Shown: piece after piece, positions 1-11,734 of the stretch
How the letters are laid out: each line of letters begins with the position of its first letter
Position numbering within the stretch: position 1 is the first letter of the stretch
Notes under the pieces: model-generated
The model's input: the letters and a program-made list of their open reading frames with translations, nothing else
Databases searched by the model: none
Told to the model about the DNA's origin: nothing
Position numbers and translations under genes: made by a program
NCBI GenBank assembly: GCA_018666195.1
Contig: JABJAG010000226.1
Location: 1-38,143, forward strand
Length of the DNA: 38,143 nucleotides
Source: Alphaproteobacteria bacterium
GTDB taxonomy: Bacteria; Pseudomonadota; Alphaproteobacteria; UBA6615
Direction: 5' to 3'

Positions 1-640
1 CGACATCTGCCAGCGCTGCTGCCAGATCCGCCTGGGCTTTCTGGTTTCGCTCCTGCGCCTGGCTGAGAGCATTTTGAACCTGATCGAGACGGCGTCTCGA
101 CACGATCTGGTCTTTGAGCAGGGAGCGTGTGCGCTCGAAATCGGCGCGGGCCAGTTCGAACTGTTCGCGACTGGATTTCACCGCCACCCGGGCCGCATCT
201 GCGCGCGACCGCACAGCTTCAACCCGGCTTGCGGATGTGTGATCGATCAGTTCGATTTCCGAGGCGATCTGCGCGCGCGCGGCTGTCAGGCCCCCGATAC
301 GCGCACCGTACTCGGTCAATTTCAGTTTGGATTGTCGGGAATCTATTTCAATGAGGAGTTTGCCGGTGGAGACCTTTTCGCCATCGGTCACTGGCAGCGC
401 GACAATCCAGCCTGCGACACGGCTTGATATCGCGACCGTGTCGGCCGAAATGCGGGCGTCGGTTTCACTCACATGACTCCATTGCCAATAGGCCCAACGG
501 CCCGCACCGATGACGGCCAGAACGACGATTCCGACAATCACGCCGCCGCGGATATACGTGCCAGTTTGGCGTTTTGGTGGCGCGGTCATCGCGTCACCGG
601 CCTGCGCGTCAGGCTCCTGTATGCGTCCCTCATCGGGCAT
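1..640 (-). CDS. HlyD/EmrA-type membrane fusion protein (periplasmic adaptor), partial; C-terminus beyond left edge
   Basis: Absent from the ORF track because it has no stop in the window. Reverse complement from ATG at 640 reads MPDEGRIQEPDAQAGDAMTAPPKRQTGTYIRGGVIVGIVVLAVIGAGRWAYWQWSHVSETDARISADTVAISSRVAGWIVALPVTDGEKVSTGKLLIEIDSRQ...: single N-terminal TM, T/E-DA-RI-ADxV-ISSRVAGWI lipoyl-like motif, then a coiled coil. Confidence 0.85.
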   Translation of the reverse strand, partial: MPDEGRIQEPDAQAGDAMTAPPKRQTGTYIRGGVIVGIVVLAVIGAGRWAYWQWSHVSETDARISADTVAISSRVAGWIVALPVTDGEKVSTGKLLIEIDSRQSKLKLTEYGARIGGLTAARAQIASEIELIDHTSASRVEAVRSRADAARVAVKSSREQFELARADFERTRSLLKDQIVSRRRLDQVQNALSQAQERNQKAQADLAAALADV

Positions 641-771
641 CGAAGTTCCTCATGGCCAGCAAATGCGCTGGCTTGGTTGTCATGCGAAGGACATTATCTG
701 CGATCAGGATGATCAGAGTGACAAATTAATCGTGATGCTCACCTGACGAGAACGCATGGGTGGAATCCCGG

Positions 772-2205
772 TCAGACGGCCGTGCCACCGACCGTGAGAG
801 ATTCAAGCATCATAGTGGGCTGGCCCACACCGACGGGGACGGATTGTCCGTCTTTGCCGCAAGTGCCGACGCCATCGTCGAGCTTGGAATCATTTCCGAT
901 GAGTTTTACCCGGGTCAGCGCGTCGGGACCATTGCCGATCAGTGTCGCACCTTTCACTGGGGCGCCGAGTTTGCCGTCTTCGATCATGTAGGCTTCGGTA
1001 CAGCTGAACACGAATTTGCCATTGGTGATGTCGACCTGCCCGCCGCCGAAGTTGACGGCATAGATGCCGGTTTTCGCAGCCTTGATACACTCCTCGGGGT
1101 TGGCGGTGCCGTCGAGCATGTAGGTGTTGGTCATGCGGGGCATGGGATGGTGTGCAAAAGACTGGCGACGTCCGTTTCCTGTTGGGGCCACACCCATGAG
1201 GCGGGCGTTGAGCCGATCCTGCATGTAACCCTTCAGAATACCGTCCTCGATGAGCACGTTGGCCCCGCTGGGGGTGCCTTCATCATCGATGGTGATGGAG
1301 CCGCGGCGGTCGGGCAGGGTTCCATCATCGACAACGGTGACACCGGGGGCTGCCACCCGTTCACCAAGAAGATTGGCGAAGGCCGAGGTTTTCTTGCGGT
1401 TGAAGTCACCTTCGAGACCATGGCCAATGGCCTCATGCAGCAGAACGCCGGGCCAGCCCGGTCCGAGAACCACCGGCATCTCACCGGCAGGTGCGGGTAC
1501 GGATTCGAGGTTTACCAAGGCCTGACGCAGCGCTTCATCGACTTGTGATTGCCAATTTTCCGGGGATATCCACTGATCGTAGATGGCGCGACCACCCACA
1601 CCATGCGAACCGGTTTCCTGACGATCGCCCTGACCCACCATGAGCGAGACATTCAATCTGACCAACGGGCGAATATCGCCACGGCGCTCGCCGTCACCAC
1701 GCAGGATCTGAACGGCTTGCCATGTTCCGGCCAGAGATGCGGTGACTTGTCGGACCCGGGTGTCCGCGTCACGGGCATAGGCGTCGATTTCGGCCAGCAG
1801 TTTGACCTTGTCTTCGAAGTCCATCTCGCCGAGCGGATTTGTGTCGGTGTAGAGGTCGCGATTGGTGTTTGCCGGCGGTTCGGCCACCGTGCCGCCTGAA
1901 CCGGTGCGCACAGCACGGACCGTATCGCTGGCTCGGGTGATGGCGGCTTCACTCAGTTCGGTGGAATGGGCATAGCCCGTTGCCTCACCGGCGACCGAGC
2001 GCAATCCAAACCCCTGGGTGGTGTCGAAACTGGCATTGCGGACCCGACCGTCATCAAAGGTGATGCTCTCGCTCTGTCTGTATTCGAGGAACAGTTCGCC
2101 GTCATCGGCGCCGTCCAGTGCTTCGCCCACCTGACGTGTGACCCGGTCGGGTTCCATGCCTGTGCGGGTGAAAAACAAATCGTCGGTGCGGGCAATATCG
2201 GTCAT
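772..2205 (-). CDS. tldD: TldD-family metalloprotease
   Basis: 477-aa ORF; HEAIGHGLEGDFNRKKTSAFANLLGERVA (HExxxH region) and C-terminal SVPVGVGQPTMMLESLTVGG typical of TldD. Confidence 0.93.
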   Translation of the reverse strand: MTDIARTDDLFFTRTGMEPDRVTRQVGEALDGADDGELFLEYRQSESITFDDGRVRNASFDTTQGFGLRSVAGEATGYAHSTELSEAAITRASDTVRAVRTGSGGTVAEPPANTNRDLYTDTNPLGEMDFEDKVKLLAEIDAYARDADTRVRQVTASLAGTWQAVQILRGDGERRGDIRPLVRLNVSLMVGQGDRQETGSHGVGGRAIYDQWISPENWQSQVDEALRQALVNLESVPAPAGEMPVVLGPGWPGVLLHEAIGHGLEGDFNRKKTSAFANLLGERVAAPGVTVVDDGTLPDRRGSITIDDEGTPSGANVLIEDGILKGYMQDRLNARLMGVAPTGNGRRQSFAHHPMPRMTNTYMLDGTANPEECIKAAKTGIYAVNFGGGQVDITNGKFVFSCTEAYMIEDGKLGAPVKGATLIGNGPDALTRVKLIGNDSKLDDGVGTCGKDGQSVPVGVGQPTMMLESLTVGGTAV

Positions 2206-2485
2206 TGGGGCGTGCCATTTGCTGATTTAAAGGGGGTCAAAGGAGTGACCCTGTTCAACAATATGGGAGGATCGGGATCGATTGTCAGCAGTGGAAGCCC
2301 GATTTCCGGTGTACAGGACCCGTTTCGGGGCGCTGCGACATGGTGTCCCAAGGCCTTGGAAGACATGGTGGATGACTTGTTGGGCGCGGTGCTCTGGGGT
2401 ATTTTTTGACCCGTTCGAAGGTTTTGGGGACGGGCTTGCGCGCGAGGTAATTTTGCGTGAACGCCCGCCAGATGGAAGCGATCGT

Positions 2486-5022
<2,537 letters not shown>

Positions 5023-5047
5023 GCGCGGCAGAATACGGAGCTGAGCT

Positions 5048-5980
5048 GTGGCTGACGCCGCCTATCTGAACCGCACTGATGGTGCCGCGCTTGTCGAAGC
5101 GCCGGTGTCGCGCGTGTCGGATTTTGTGGCACTGCTGAAGCCGCGGGTGATGACGCTTGTCGTGTTTTCCGGCGCGGTGGGTTTGTTTGTAGCTCCAGGC
5201 ACATTGCATCCATTGCTGGCTGTTGTCGCGATCCTTTGTATCGCTGTTGGCTCGGGTGCCGCTGGAGCGGTGAACATGTGGTACGAGCGCGATATTGATG
5301 CGCTCATGACACGCACGGCCAACCGCCCATTGCCGGCTGGTCGTGTTACGCCCAGTGATGCGCTTGGCTTTGCGGTGGTTCTGGCGCTGCTCTCGGTTGT
5401 GCTGATGTCTCTGACGACCAATCTGGTCGCCGGCGGGCTGTTGGCTCTGGCCATCCTGTTTTATGTCTTTGTTTATACGGTCTGGCTGAAGCGGCGGACG
5501 CCACAGAACATCGTGATTGGTGGGGCAGCAGGTGCGTTCCCGCCGATGATCGGGTGGGCTGCTGTAACCGGTGATATCACTCTGGTGCCAATCGCATTGT
5601 TCGCAATCATCTTTCTCTGGACCCCGCCGCATTTCTGGGCGTTGGCCCTCTACCGCAGCGGTGACTACGCGCGCGCGGGTGTGCCGATGATGCCTGTGGT
5701 TGCCGGTCGTGTTTCGACCAAGCGTCAGATGCTGGTGTACACGCTGCTTCTGCTGCCAGTTAGCCTGACTCCTTATTTTCTGGGTGGCACTGGATTGCTT
5801 TATGCCGTGGGGGCTGCGGTTCTCGGGTTGGCGTTTATCGTGAGTGCCGTGCGTGTGATACGTGAGCCTGTTGCGGCCGAAGATCAGGCTGCGCGCGCGA
5901 TGTTCAAGTTCTCGCTGCTGTACCTTTTTCTGATTTTTGCCCTGTTGCTGGCAGACACCCTGCTTGGCCTAGGCGGGTGA
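5048..5980 (+). CDS. ctaB: Protoheme IX farnesyltransferase (heme O synthase), GTG start
   Basis: 310 aa UbiA family; LLKPRVMTLVVFSGAVGL, NMWYERDIDALMTRTANRPLPAGRV, FLWTPPHFWALALYRSGDYARAGVPMMPVVAG. Confidence 0.95.
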   Translation: MADAAYLNRTDGAALVEAPVSRVSDFVALLKPRVMTLVVFSGAVGLFVAPGTLHPLLAVVAILCIAVGSGAAGAVNMWYERDIDALMTRTANRPLPAGRVTPSDALGFAVVLALLSVVLMSLTTNLVAGGLLALAILFYVFVYTVWLKRRTPQNIVIGGAAGAFPPMIGWAAVTGDITLVPIALFAIIFLWTPPHFWALALYRSGDYARAGVPMMPVVAGRVSTKRQMLVYTLLLLPVSLTPYFLGGTGLLYAVGAAVLGLAFIVSAVRVIREPVAAEDQAARAMFKFSLLYLFLIFALLLADTLLGLGG

Positions 5981-5987
5981 TTGCGTG

Positions 5988-6119
5988 ATGGCAAAGCGAT
6001 ATCTCAGTGAACGTCACCGTGAACAGCGTGGAAAGAATTACGCCATGGCGGCGGTTATTCTGGGGCTGATCGGAGTGTTCTATCTGGTGTTTGTCGCCCG
6101 CGCGGGGTTGCTCGGATGA
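5988..6119 (+). CDS. Small single-TM protein, CoxF-like (between ctaB and ctaG)
   Basis: Not in ORF track (43 aa). ATG 5988 to TGA 6117-6119: MAKRYLSERHREQRGKNYAMAAVILGLIGVFYLVFVARAGLLG. Stop overlaps ctaG start (ATGA at 6116). Position matches the small coxF-type ORF seen in alphaproteobacterial cox operons. Confidence 0.75.
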   Translation: MAKRYLSERHREQRGKNYAMAAVILGLIGVFYLVFVARAGLLG

Positions 6120-6733
6120 TCGAACAAGCCAGTCGGGATCAGCGCCGTCGTCGTAATCGTTATGTATTTGCCGGCCTCGTTGCCATGGTCGTGGTGATGA
6201 ACGGGTTTGCCTATGCCACGGTTCCAGCCTATCGCGCATTCTGCCAGAAGTTCGGTTTTGCTGGCACGCCGCTGGTCGAGGCCAGTGGGCCCGAGAGCGA
6301 AGAGATTCTGACCGATCGCCCGATCACCATTCGGTTTAACAGCGATATCGAACCTTCGCTGGATTGGCGTTTCAAGCCGGTGCAGCGCAGCATTGATATG
6401 CATGTTGGTGAAACGGGTCTGGCCTTTTTCGAAGCTGAAAACAATCAGAGTGAGTCCGTAACAGGGACCGCGACGTTTAACGTCACACCGCTCAAGGCTG
6501 CGCCGTACTTTGTGAAGATCGAGTGCTTCTGCTTCACTGAGCAGACCCTGGGCGCGGGTGAGCACGCACAGATGCCGGTCACCTTCTTTGTGGACCCGGC
6601 TATTGTTGAGGACAGGAACCTCGACGATGTCACGGCGATCACATTGAGCTATACATTTTTCCGCGACCACGACGCCGATGCCGAGCGCAAGGCTGCTGCG
6701 GTTGCGACCCAAACCAATATCCAAGTGAACTAA
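6116..6733 (+). CDS. ctaG: Cytochrome c oxidase assembly protein Cox11/CtaG
   Basis: 205 aa; N-terminal TM, VPAYRAFCQKFGFAGTP, KIECFCFTEQTL copper-binding CFCF motif, MPVTFFVDP. Confidence 0.95.
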   Translation: MIEQASRDQRRRRNRYVFAGLVAMVVVMNGFAYATVPAYRAFCQKFGFAGTPLVEASGPESEEILTDRPITIRFNSDIEPSLDWRFKPVQRSIDMHVGETGLAFFEAENNQSESVTGTATFNVTPLKAAPYFVKIECFCFTEQTLGAGEHAQMPVTFFVDPAIVEDRNLDDVTAITLSYTFFRDHDADAERKAAAVATQTNIQVN

Positions 6734-6759
6734 GAAACACCGCTGAAAGAGACACGAGC

Positions 6760-7611
6760 ATGAGCGATCACGCAGACGATCACGGAAAGGGCAACCACCC
6801 CTATCACATGGTGGACCCGAGCCCCTGGCCCATTGTTGGTTCCTTTGGTGGCTTGTTGATGGCCATTGGCCTGATCATTTTCATGCACCCATCGGTGTTC
6901 GGTACTGGCGCTGAGCCGTTCTTTAAAACCATTGGACTGTGGGCTGTAGCGCCTGGCCTTATCGTTGCGTTGATGACGATGATGGGCTGGTGGCGCGACG
7001 TGATCGACGAAGCGACCTTCCAGAAGATGCACACCAGCGTGGTTCAGATCAGTCTGCGCTATGGCATGATGTTGTTTATCATTTCCGAGGTGATGTTCTT
7101 CGCTGCCTGGTTCTGGGCCTTTTTCGATGCCAGCCTCTATCCAAAAGAGGCGGCAGGCGGCGTCTGGCCGCCGGAAGGTGTGCAGGTCTTCAACCCCTTT
7201 GATCTGCCGCTTCTCAACACCCTGATCCTTCTGTCTTCGGGCTTCACGGTGACCTGGGCGCATCACGACATTCTAGCTGGCAAGATGCAGCACGCGGCGA
7301 AGATGATCGGCTTCACAGTGATGTTGGGCGTGATCTTCAGTCTGTTGCAGGCCTTTGAGTATGCCCACGCACCCTTCGGGTTCCGCGATGGCATCTATTC
7401 GTCGGTCTTCTATATGGCGACGGGTTTCCATGGCTTCCATGTGATCATCGGAACATTGTTTCTGGGTGTTTGCTGGTGGCGTTGCTCGAAAGGGCATTTT
7501 ACGAAGGATCATCACTTCGGTTTCGAAGCAGCTGCGTGGTACTGGCATTTTGTCGATGTGGTGTGGTTGTTCCTGTTCTGCTTCATCTACGTCTGGGGAA
7601 CCTTCGCCTGA
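6760..7611 (+). CDS. coxC: Cytochrome c oxidase subunit III
   Basis: 283 aa; MLFIISEVMFFAAWFWAFFDASLYP, GFHGFHVIIGTLFLGVCWWR, FEAAAWYWHFVDVVWLFLF. Confidence 0.96.
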   Translation: MSDHADDHGKGNHPYHMVDPSPWPIVGSFGGLLMAIGLIIFMHPSVFGTGAEPFFKTIGLWAVAPGLIVALMTMMGWWRDVIDEATFQKMHTSVVQISLRYGMMLFIISEVMFFAAWFWAFFDASLYPKEAAGGVWPPEGVQVFNPFDLPLLNTLILLSSGFTVTWAHHDILAGKMQHAAKMIGFTVMLGVIFSLLQAFEYAHAPFGFRDGIYSSVFYMATGFHGFHVIIGTLFLGVCWWRCSKGHFTKDHHFGFEAAAWYWHFVDVVWLFLFCFIYVWGTFA

Positions 7612-7625
7612 CCTTTTGAGGCTGC

Positions 7626-8000
7626 GTGGTCGACTACTTTCCAAGACAATCCAGTATCAAGACCGGCTTGCGCTGTGCCTGTCCGCGGTGCGGACAGGGC
7701 AAACTTTTTGTCGGCTTGCTAACGATTCGCGACCATTGTCCGGTTTGCGACTTTGATTACGGGCGATTGAACGCGGACGACGGCCCGGCGTTTTTTATCA
7801 TTGTCCTCTACAGCGCGATCATCTTGCCGCTTGCGGCATGGTTTCAGTTCGCCTTTGAGCCGCCGATCTGGGTTCATTTTGTGATTTGGTTGCCGATCAT
7901 CGTGGTCGGCGCCATCGCTTTGATGCGTCCGTTCAAGGCATGGCTGATTGCGCAACAATTCCGGCATGATGTCGACGACGTCGCGGACAAGACACGCTAG
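7626..8000 (+). CDS. DUF983 family protein (zinc-ribbon plus 2 TM)
   Basis: 124 aa, GTG start; CPRCGQGKLFVG...CPVCDFDYGRLNADDGPAFF, typical DUF983; located between coxC and SURF1. Confidence 0.88.
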   Translation: MVDYFPRQSSIKTGLRCACPRCGQGKLFVGLLTIRDHCPVCDFDYGRLNADDGPAFFIIVLYSAIILPLAAWFQFAFEPPIWVHFVIWLPIIVVGAIALMRPFKAWLIAQQFRHDVDDVADKTR

Positions 8001-8006
8001 TGAATA

Positions 8007-8726
8007 TTGGCGCAACCTGACATGCGATTTCGACCAACATTCTGGGCGACAATTGTCTTCATTCCGGTATTTGTTCTGCTGATGTCACTTGGAACATGGC
8101 AGGTGCAACGCCTGACATGGAAGAACGATCTGATCCAGACGCGCATGGACCGCATCGCGTCTCCGCCGCTGGATTATGCGGCGGCGCGCGCTGTTGGTTC
8201 ACCCGAAGCGTTTGAGTACCGGCCGATAACCGTCTCGGGCGTGTTGCGTAACGACCTCCGCTACCGCCTGCTCAATCGCGTCCACAACGGCAATCAGGGA
8301 TCACATATGGTCGTGCCGATGGAGCTTGATAAAGGGCAAGGAACGATCATGGTTGATCGAGGGTGGATCCCGCGCGGCCCCATTGAAAATATTCCAGAAG
8401 AACCTGTCGTACGTATCACCCTGAACGGCTATGTGCGGGCTTACACTGAGGCGACGCCGTTCCTGCCGCCAAACGAGCCGGCGACCAATACCTGGTTTCA
8501 CATGAAGGAGCCCGATCTGCTTGCCGCGTCAGGCCTTTCGAACGGGGTTGGATTCTATGTTGAGGCTGGCCCGAATGTTCAGATGCCGGAAGCCTTGCCA
8601 GCCGGCGCGGTGCCGGACGTGAACTTGCGGAACAATCATTTGCAGTATGCCGGAACCTGGTACGGCGTCGGTGGCGTGCTGTTCGTGATCTTCATTGTTT
8701 TCCATTGGCGTCGGGAGCCCTCGTGA
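8007..8726 (+). CDS. SURF1-family cytochrome oxidase biogenesis protein (TTG 8007 or ATG 8022 start)
   Basis: 239 aa; LGTWQVQRLTWKNDLI, VDRGWIPR, NNHLQYAGTWYGVGGVLFVIFIVFHWRRE. Confidence 0.93.
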   Translation: MAQPDMRFRPTFWATIVFIPVFVLLMSLGTWQVQRLTWKNDLIQTRMDRIASPPLDYAAARAVGSPEAFEYRPITVSGVLRNDLRYRLLNRVHNGNQGSHMVVPMELDKGQGTIMVDRGWIPRGPIENIPEEPVVRITLNGYVRAYTEATPFLPPNEPATNTWFHMKEPDLLAASGLSNGVGFYVEAGPNVQMPEALPAGAVPDVNLRNNHLQYAGTWYGVGGVLFVIFIVFHWRREPS

Positions 8727-10252
8727 GCGAACAAAAAGCATTCTCCACAAACTCGTCCTATGAAGCTCTCACCGACAGGTTTCGCCGTGCATCACTGATC
8801 GGCGATGCGCTCGGAATCCTCGATTGGGATCAGGCCACCACAATGCCTGAAGGCAGCGCTGAAGGGCGCGCGGAGCAGATAGCGACATTGAGCGTGATGC
8901 GGCATGAACTGCTGGTGGATTCATCCGTCGGCGAAAATCTTCTGGCAGCACAGGAAGCGTTTCAGGATGCTGACGCGGAAAGTTGGGACGCGGCCAATTT
9001 GCGTGAGATGCAGCGTAGCTACGCCTATGCCGCCGCGGTGCCGGGAGATCTGGTTGAAGCTGCTGCGCGGGCCAATGCAGTCTGCGAGATTAAATGGCGT
9101 GGGGCACGCGCTGCGAATGATTTTGCAAGCCTCGTGCCTGCTCTGCAGACCGTGATCGATCGCGTTGGTGATATTGCGCAAGCGCGGTCAGAAGCGTTCG
9201 AGCTCGATCCCTACGATGCGCTGCTTGATGAGTTCGAAGCTGGCACGCGGGTAAATCAGCTCGACCCCCTGTTTGGGGCGCTGGCGCGCGATCTTCCCGG
9301 GTTTGTCGAGGAGGTGCTTGCGCATCAGGCTTCCAAACCTGCACCGGTGCTGCCTGATGGTCCGTTTCCTGTGGCGATCCAACGCGCGCTGGCAACAAAG
9401 CTGATGGACGCTCTGGGGTTCGATTTCGGGGCTGGACGCCTGGATATCAGCCACCATCCGTTCTGTGGCGGCGCTGCAGGCGATGTCCGGATCACAACAC
9501 GCTACAGTGAAGAGGATTTTACAGAATCCCTGATGGGCGTTCTGCACGAAACAGGTCATGCGCTTTATGAAGCCGGGCTGCCGGAGCTCTGGCGTTACCA
9601 GCCTGTCGGCAAGGCGTTGGGTATGGCTATTCATGAAAGCCAGTCACTGTTGATTGAAATGCAGGTCAGTCGCTCGCGCCCGTTTCTGGAGTTTGCGATG
9701 CCGCATATGCAGGCTGCGTTTGGGGCTGACGGAACCGCCTGGGAGGTTGAGAACTTCTATCGTCTCTATACGCGTGTCGAACGCGGGTTTATCCGGGTCG
9801 ATGCGGACGAAGTAACCTATCCACTGCATGTGGTACTGCGCTATCGCCTGGAGCGCGCACTGCTCTTTGGTGATTTGCCGTTGGGTGATTTGCCCGGTGC
9901 CTGGAACGATGGCATGCGGGACTTGCTGGGAATTGCGCCACCTGACGATCGTTTGGGTTGTTTGCAGGATGTTCACTGGCCATCAGGGGCATTTGGCTAT
10001 TTCCCGACTTATACACTTGGTGCTATGGCGGCGGCCCAGCTTTATGGGGCTGCCCAACGTGATCTCCCCAATCTGGCCGAAGACATTTCTGCTGGCCAGT
10101 TGTCTCCCCTGATCGGATGGCTGCGCACCCACGTGCATGGACAGGGTTCATTTTGCTCGGCTGAGGAATTGCTGACGGCCGCGACCGGTGAGCCGCTTAA
10201 TCCGCAGGTGTTTCTCGACCATTTGCGGCACCGGTATCTCGGCGACGCGTAG
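8723..10252 (+). CDS. Carboxypeptidase Taq (M32 family) metallocarboxypeptidase
   Basis: ORF 8705..10252; likely GTG start at 8723 (GTGA overlap with SURF1 stop). GVLHETGHALYEAGLP (HExxH), GMAIHESQSLLIEMQVSRSRPF, VDADEVTYPLHVVLRYRLE. Confidence 0.92.
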   Translation: MSEQKAFSTNSSYEALTDRFRRASLIGDALGILDWDQATTMPEGSAEGRAEQIATLSVMRHELLVDSSVGENLLAAQEAFQDADAESWDAANLREMQRSYAYAAAVPGDLVEAAARANAVCEIKWRGARAANDFASLVPALQTVIDRVGDIAQARSEAFELDPYDALLDEFEAGTRVNQLDPLFGALARDLPGFVEEVLAHQASKPAPVLPDGPFPVAIQRALATKLMDALGFDFGAGRLDISHHPFCGGAAGDVRITTRYSEEDFTESLMGVLHETGHALYEAGLPELWRYQPVGKALGMAIHESQSLLIEMQVSRSRPFLEFAMPHMQAAFGADGTAWEVENFYRLYTRVERGFIRVDADEVTYPLHVVLRYRLERALLFGDLPLGDLPGAWNDGMRDLLGIAPPDDRLGCLQDVHWPSGAFGYFPTYTLGAMAAAQLYGAAQRDLPNLAEDISAGQLSPLIGWLRTHVHGQGSFCSAEELLTAATGEPLNPQVFLDHLRHRYLGDA

Positions 10253-10314
10253 CTTTCGTCACCTTGTGTCCCCCATGCACCTTGGATAGGTTAGCGCGCT
10301 TTTCTGCGAAGGAT

Positions 10315-11718
10315 ATGTCCGTGAAGTATGTGAGTACCAGAGGCTCGACGTCCGAACAGACGTTTGAGGATGTGCTGTTGAGCGGCCTGGCGCGCGATGG
10401 CGGGTTGTTTGTGCCGACTGAGTGGCCGCATGTCAGTCTGGCAGAGATCGCGGCCCTTGCTCCTCTGAGCTACACCCAGATCGTCACACGCATCGTGCGG
10501 CCGTTTATCGAAGATACGCTCGTCAGTGATGCCGAACTCACACGTATTGTTGATCAGGCTTACGATGAATTTCGCGATCCCGCGATTGCGCCACTTCGAC
10601 AACTCGATGACGACACATGGTTGCTCGAGCTATTTCATGGCCCGACTCTGGCATTTAAGGACTTTGCCCTGCAGCTGCTCGGCGGCCTGTTTGATCATGT
10701 GCTTGGAAAGCGTGGCGAACATTTGACGATTGTCGGGGCGACGTCCGGCGATACCGGCTCGGCTGCTATTGAAGCCTGCCGTGATCGCGACAATCTCGAT
10801 ATCTTTATGCTTTTCCCTGAGGGACGGGTATCGGAAGTCCAGCGTCGTCAGATGACAACGGTACAGGCTGAAAATGTCTACAATATCGCTCTGCGCGGGA
10901 CATTCGATGATTGCCAGGATCTGGTGAAAGCCATGTTCGCAGATCATGCTCTGCGTGACTCGCTGAACCTGTCAGCTGTGAATTCGATCAACTGGGCTCG
11001 TGTGATGGGTCAGACCGCATACTACTTTGCGGCGGCAGCCAAACTGCCCGTTCCGGATGCGAAGCTCTCCTTCGTTGTGCCCACAGGTAATTTTGGCAAT
11101 GTCTATGCAGGCTATACTGCACGAAAGATGGGCCTTCCCATTGAAAAGCTGGTGGTGGCGTCCAACCGGAACGACATTCTGTATCGCTTCTTCGATCAGG
11201 GGGACATGTCGATCACGGCGGTCGAACCGTCGCTCTCGCCGAGTATGGATATACAGGTGTCGAGCAACTTCGAACGGTTGTTGTTTGATCTTCTGGATCG
11301 TGATGGTGCGGCAGTTTCGGCGGCAATGCAGACCTTTCGTGCGGATGGTGTTTTGCCGGATGCCTCCCGATTGAGCGCCGAGGCGCGCGATCTTTTCCTG
11401 GCCCAGAGGCTAGACGATGTCGAGACCCTTGATGTGATCAAGTCGGTCCATGACGATTGCGGGATATTGCTCGATCCGCACACGGCGGTTGCTGTGGGAG
11501 CGGCTCGGAAAACGCCGCGCGATGGCACCCAACGTATTGTTCTGGCCACGGCACATCCTGCAAAATTTCCCGACGCGGTAGAGAAAGCGGCTGGCGTGCG
11601 TCCGGATTTGCCGCCGCATCTCTCGGACTTGCTTGGCAGAGATGAATCTGCGGAAACCCTCGACAACGACTTCAAGGCTGTGCGTGACTATGTCTGCGCG
11701 CATGCCGCGTCCCAATAG
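10315..11718 (+). CDS. thrC: Threonine synthase
   Basis: ORF 10264..11718, start placed at ATG 10315 (MSVKYVSTRGSTSEQTFEDVLLSGLARDGGLFVP). FHGPTLAFKDFALQLLG, VGATSGDTGSAAIEA, VVPTGNFGNVYAGY. Confidence 0.95.
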   Translation: MSVKYVSTRGSTSEQTFEDVLLSGLARDGGLFVPTEWPHVSLAEIAALAPLSYTQIVTRIVRPFIEDTLVSDAELTRIVDQAYDEFRDPAIAPLRQLDDDTWLLELFHGPTLAFKDFALQLLGGLFDHVLGKRGEHLTIVGATSGDTGSAAIEACRDRDNLDIFMLFPEGRVSEVQRRQMTTVQAENVYNIALRGTFDDCQDLVKAMFADHALRDSLNLSAVNSINWARVMGQTAYYFAAAAKLPVPDAKLSFVVPTGNFGNVYAGYTARKMGLPIEKLVVASNRNDILYRFFDQGDMSITAVEPSLSPSMDIQVSSNFERLLFDLLDRDGAAVSAAMQTFRADGVLPDASRLSAEARDLFLAQRLDDVETLDVIKSVHDDCGILLDPHTAVAVGAARKTPRDGTQRIVLATAHPAKFPDAVEKAAGVRPDLPPHLSDLLGRDESAETLDNDFKAVRDYVCAHAASQ

Positions 11719-11734
11719 GCGAACAGGGAACTCT

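Noticed and set aside
700-715. GATC-N5-GATC near 700-712 as a regulator operator upstream of the HlyD-like gene
   Set aside because: GATC is short and self-palindromic; no stronger symmetry supports it.
760-1548. 262-aa plus-strand ORF antisense to tldD
   Set aside because: Composition is the mirror of a well-supported tldD on the minus strand; typical high-GC antisense ORF.
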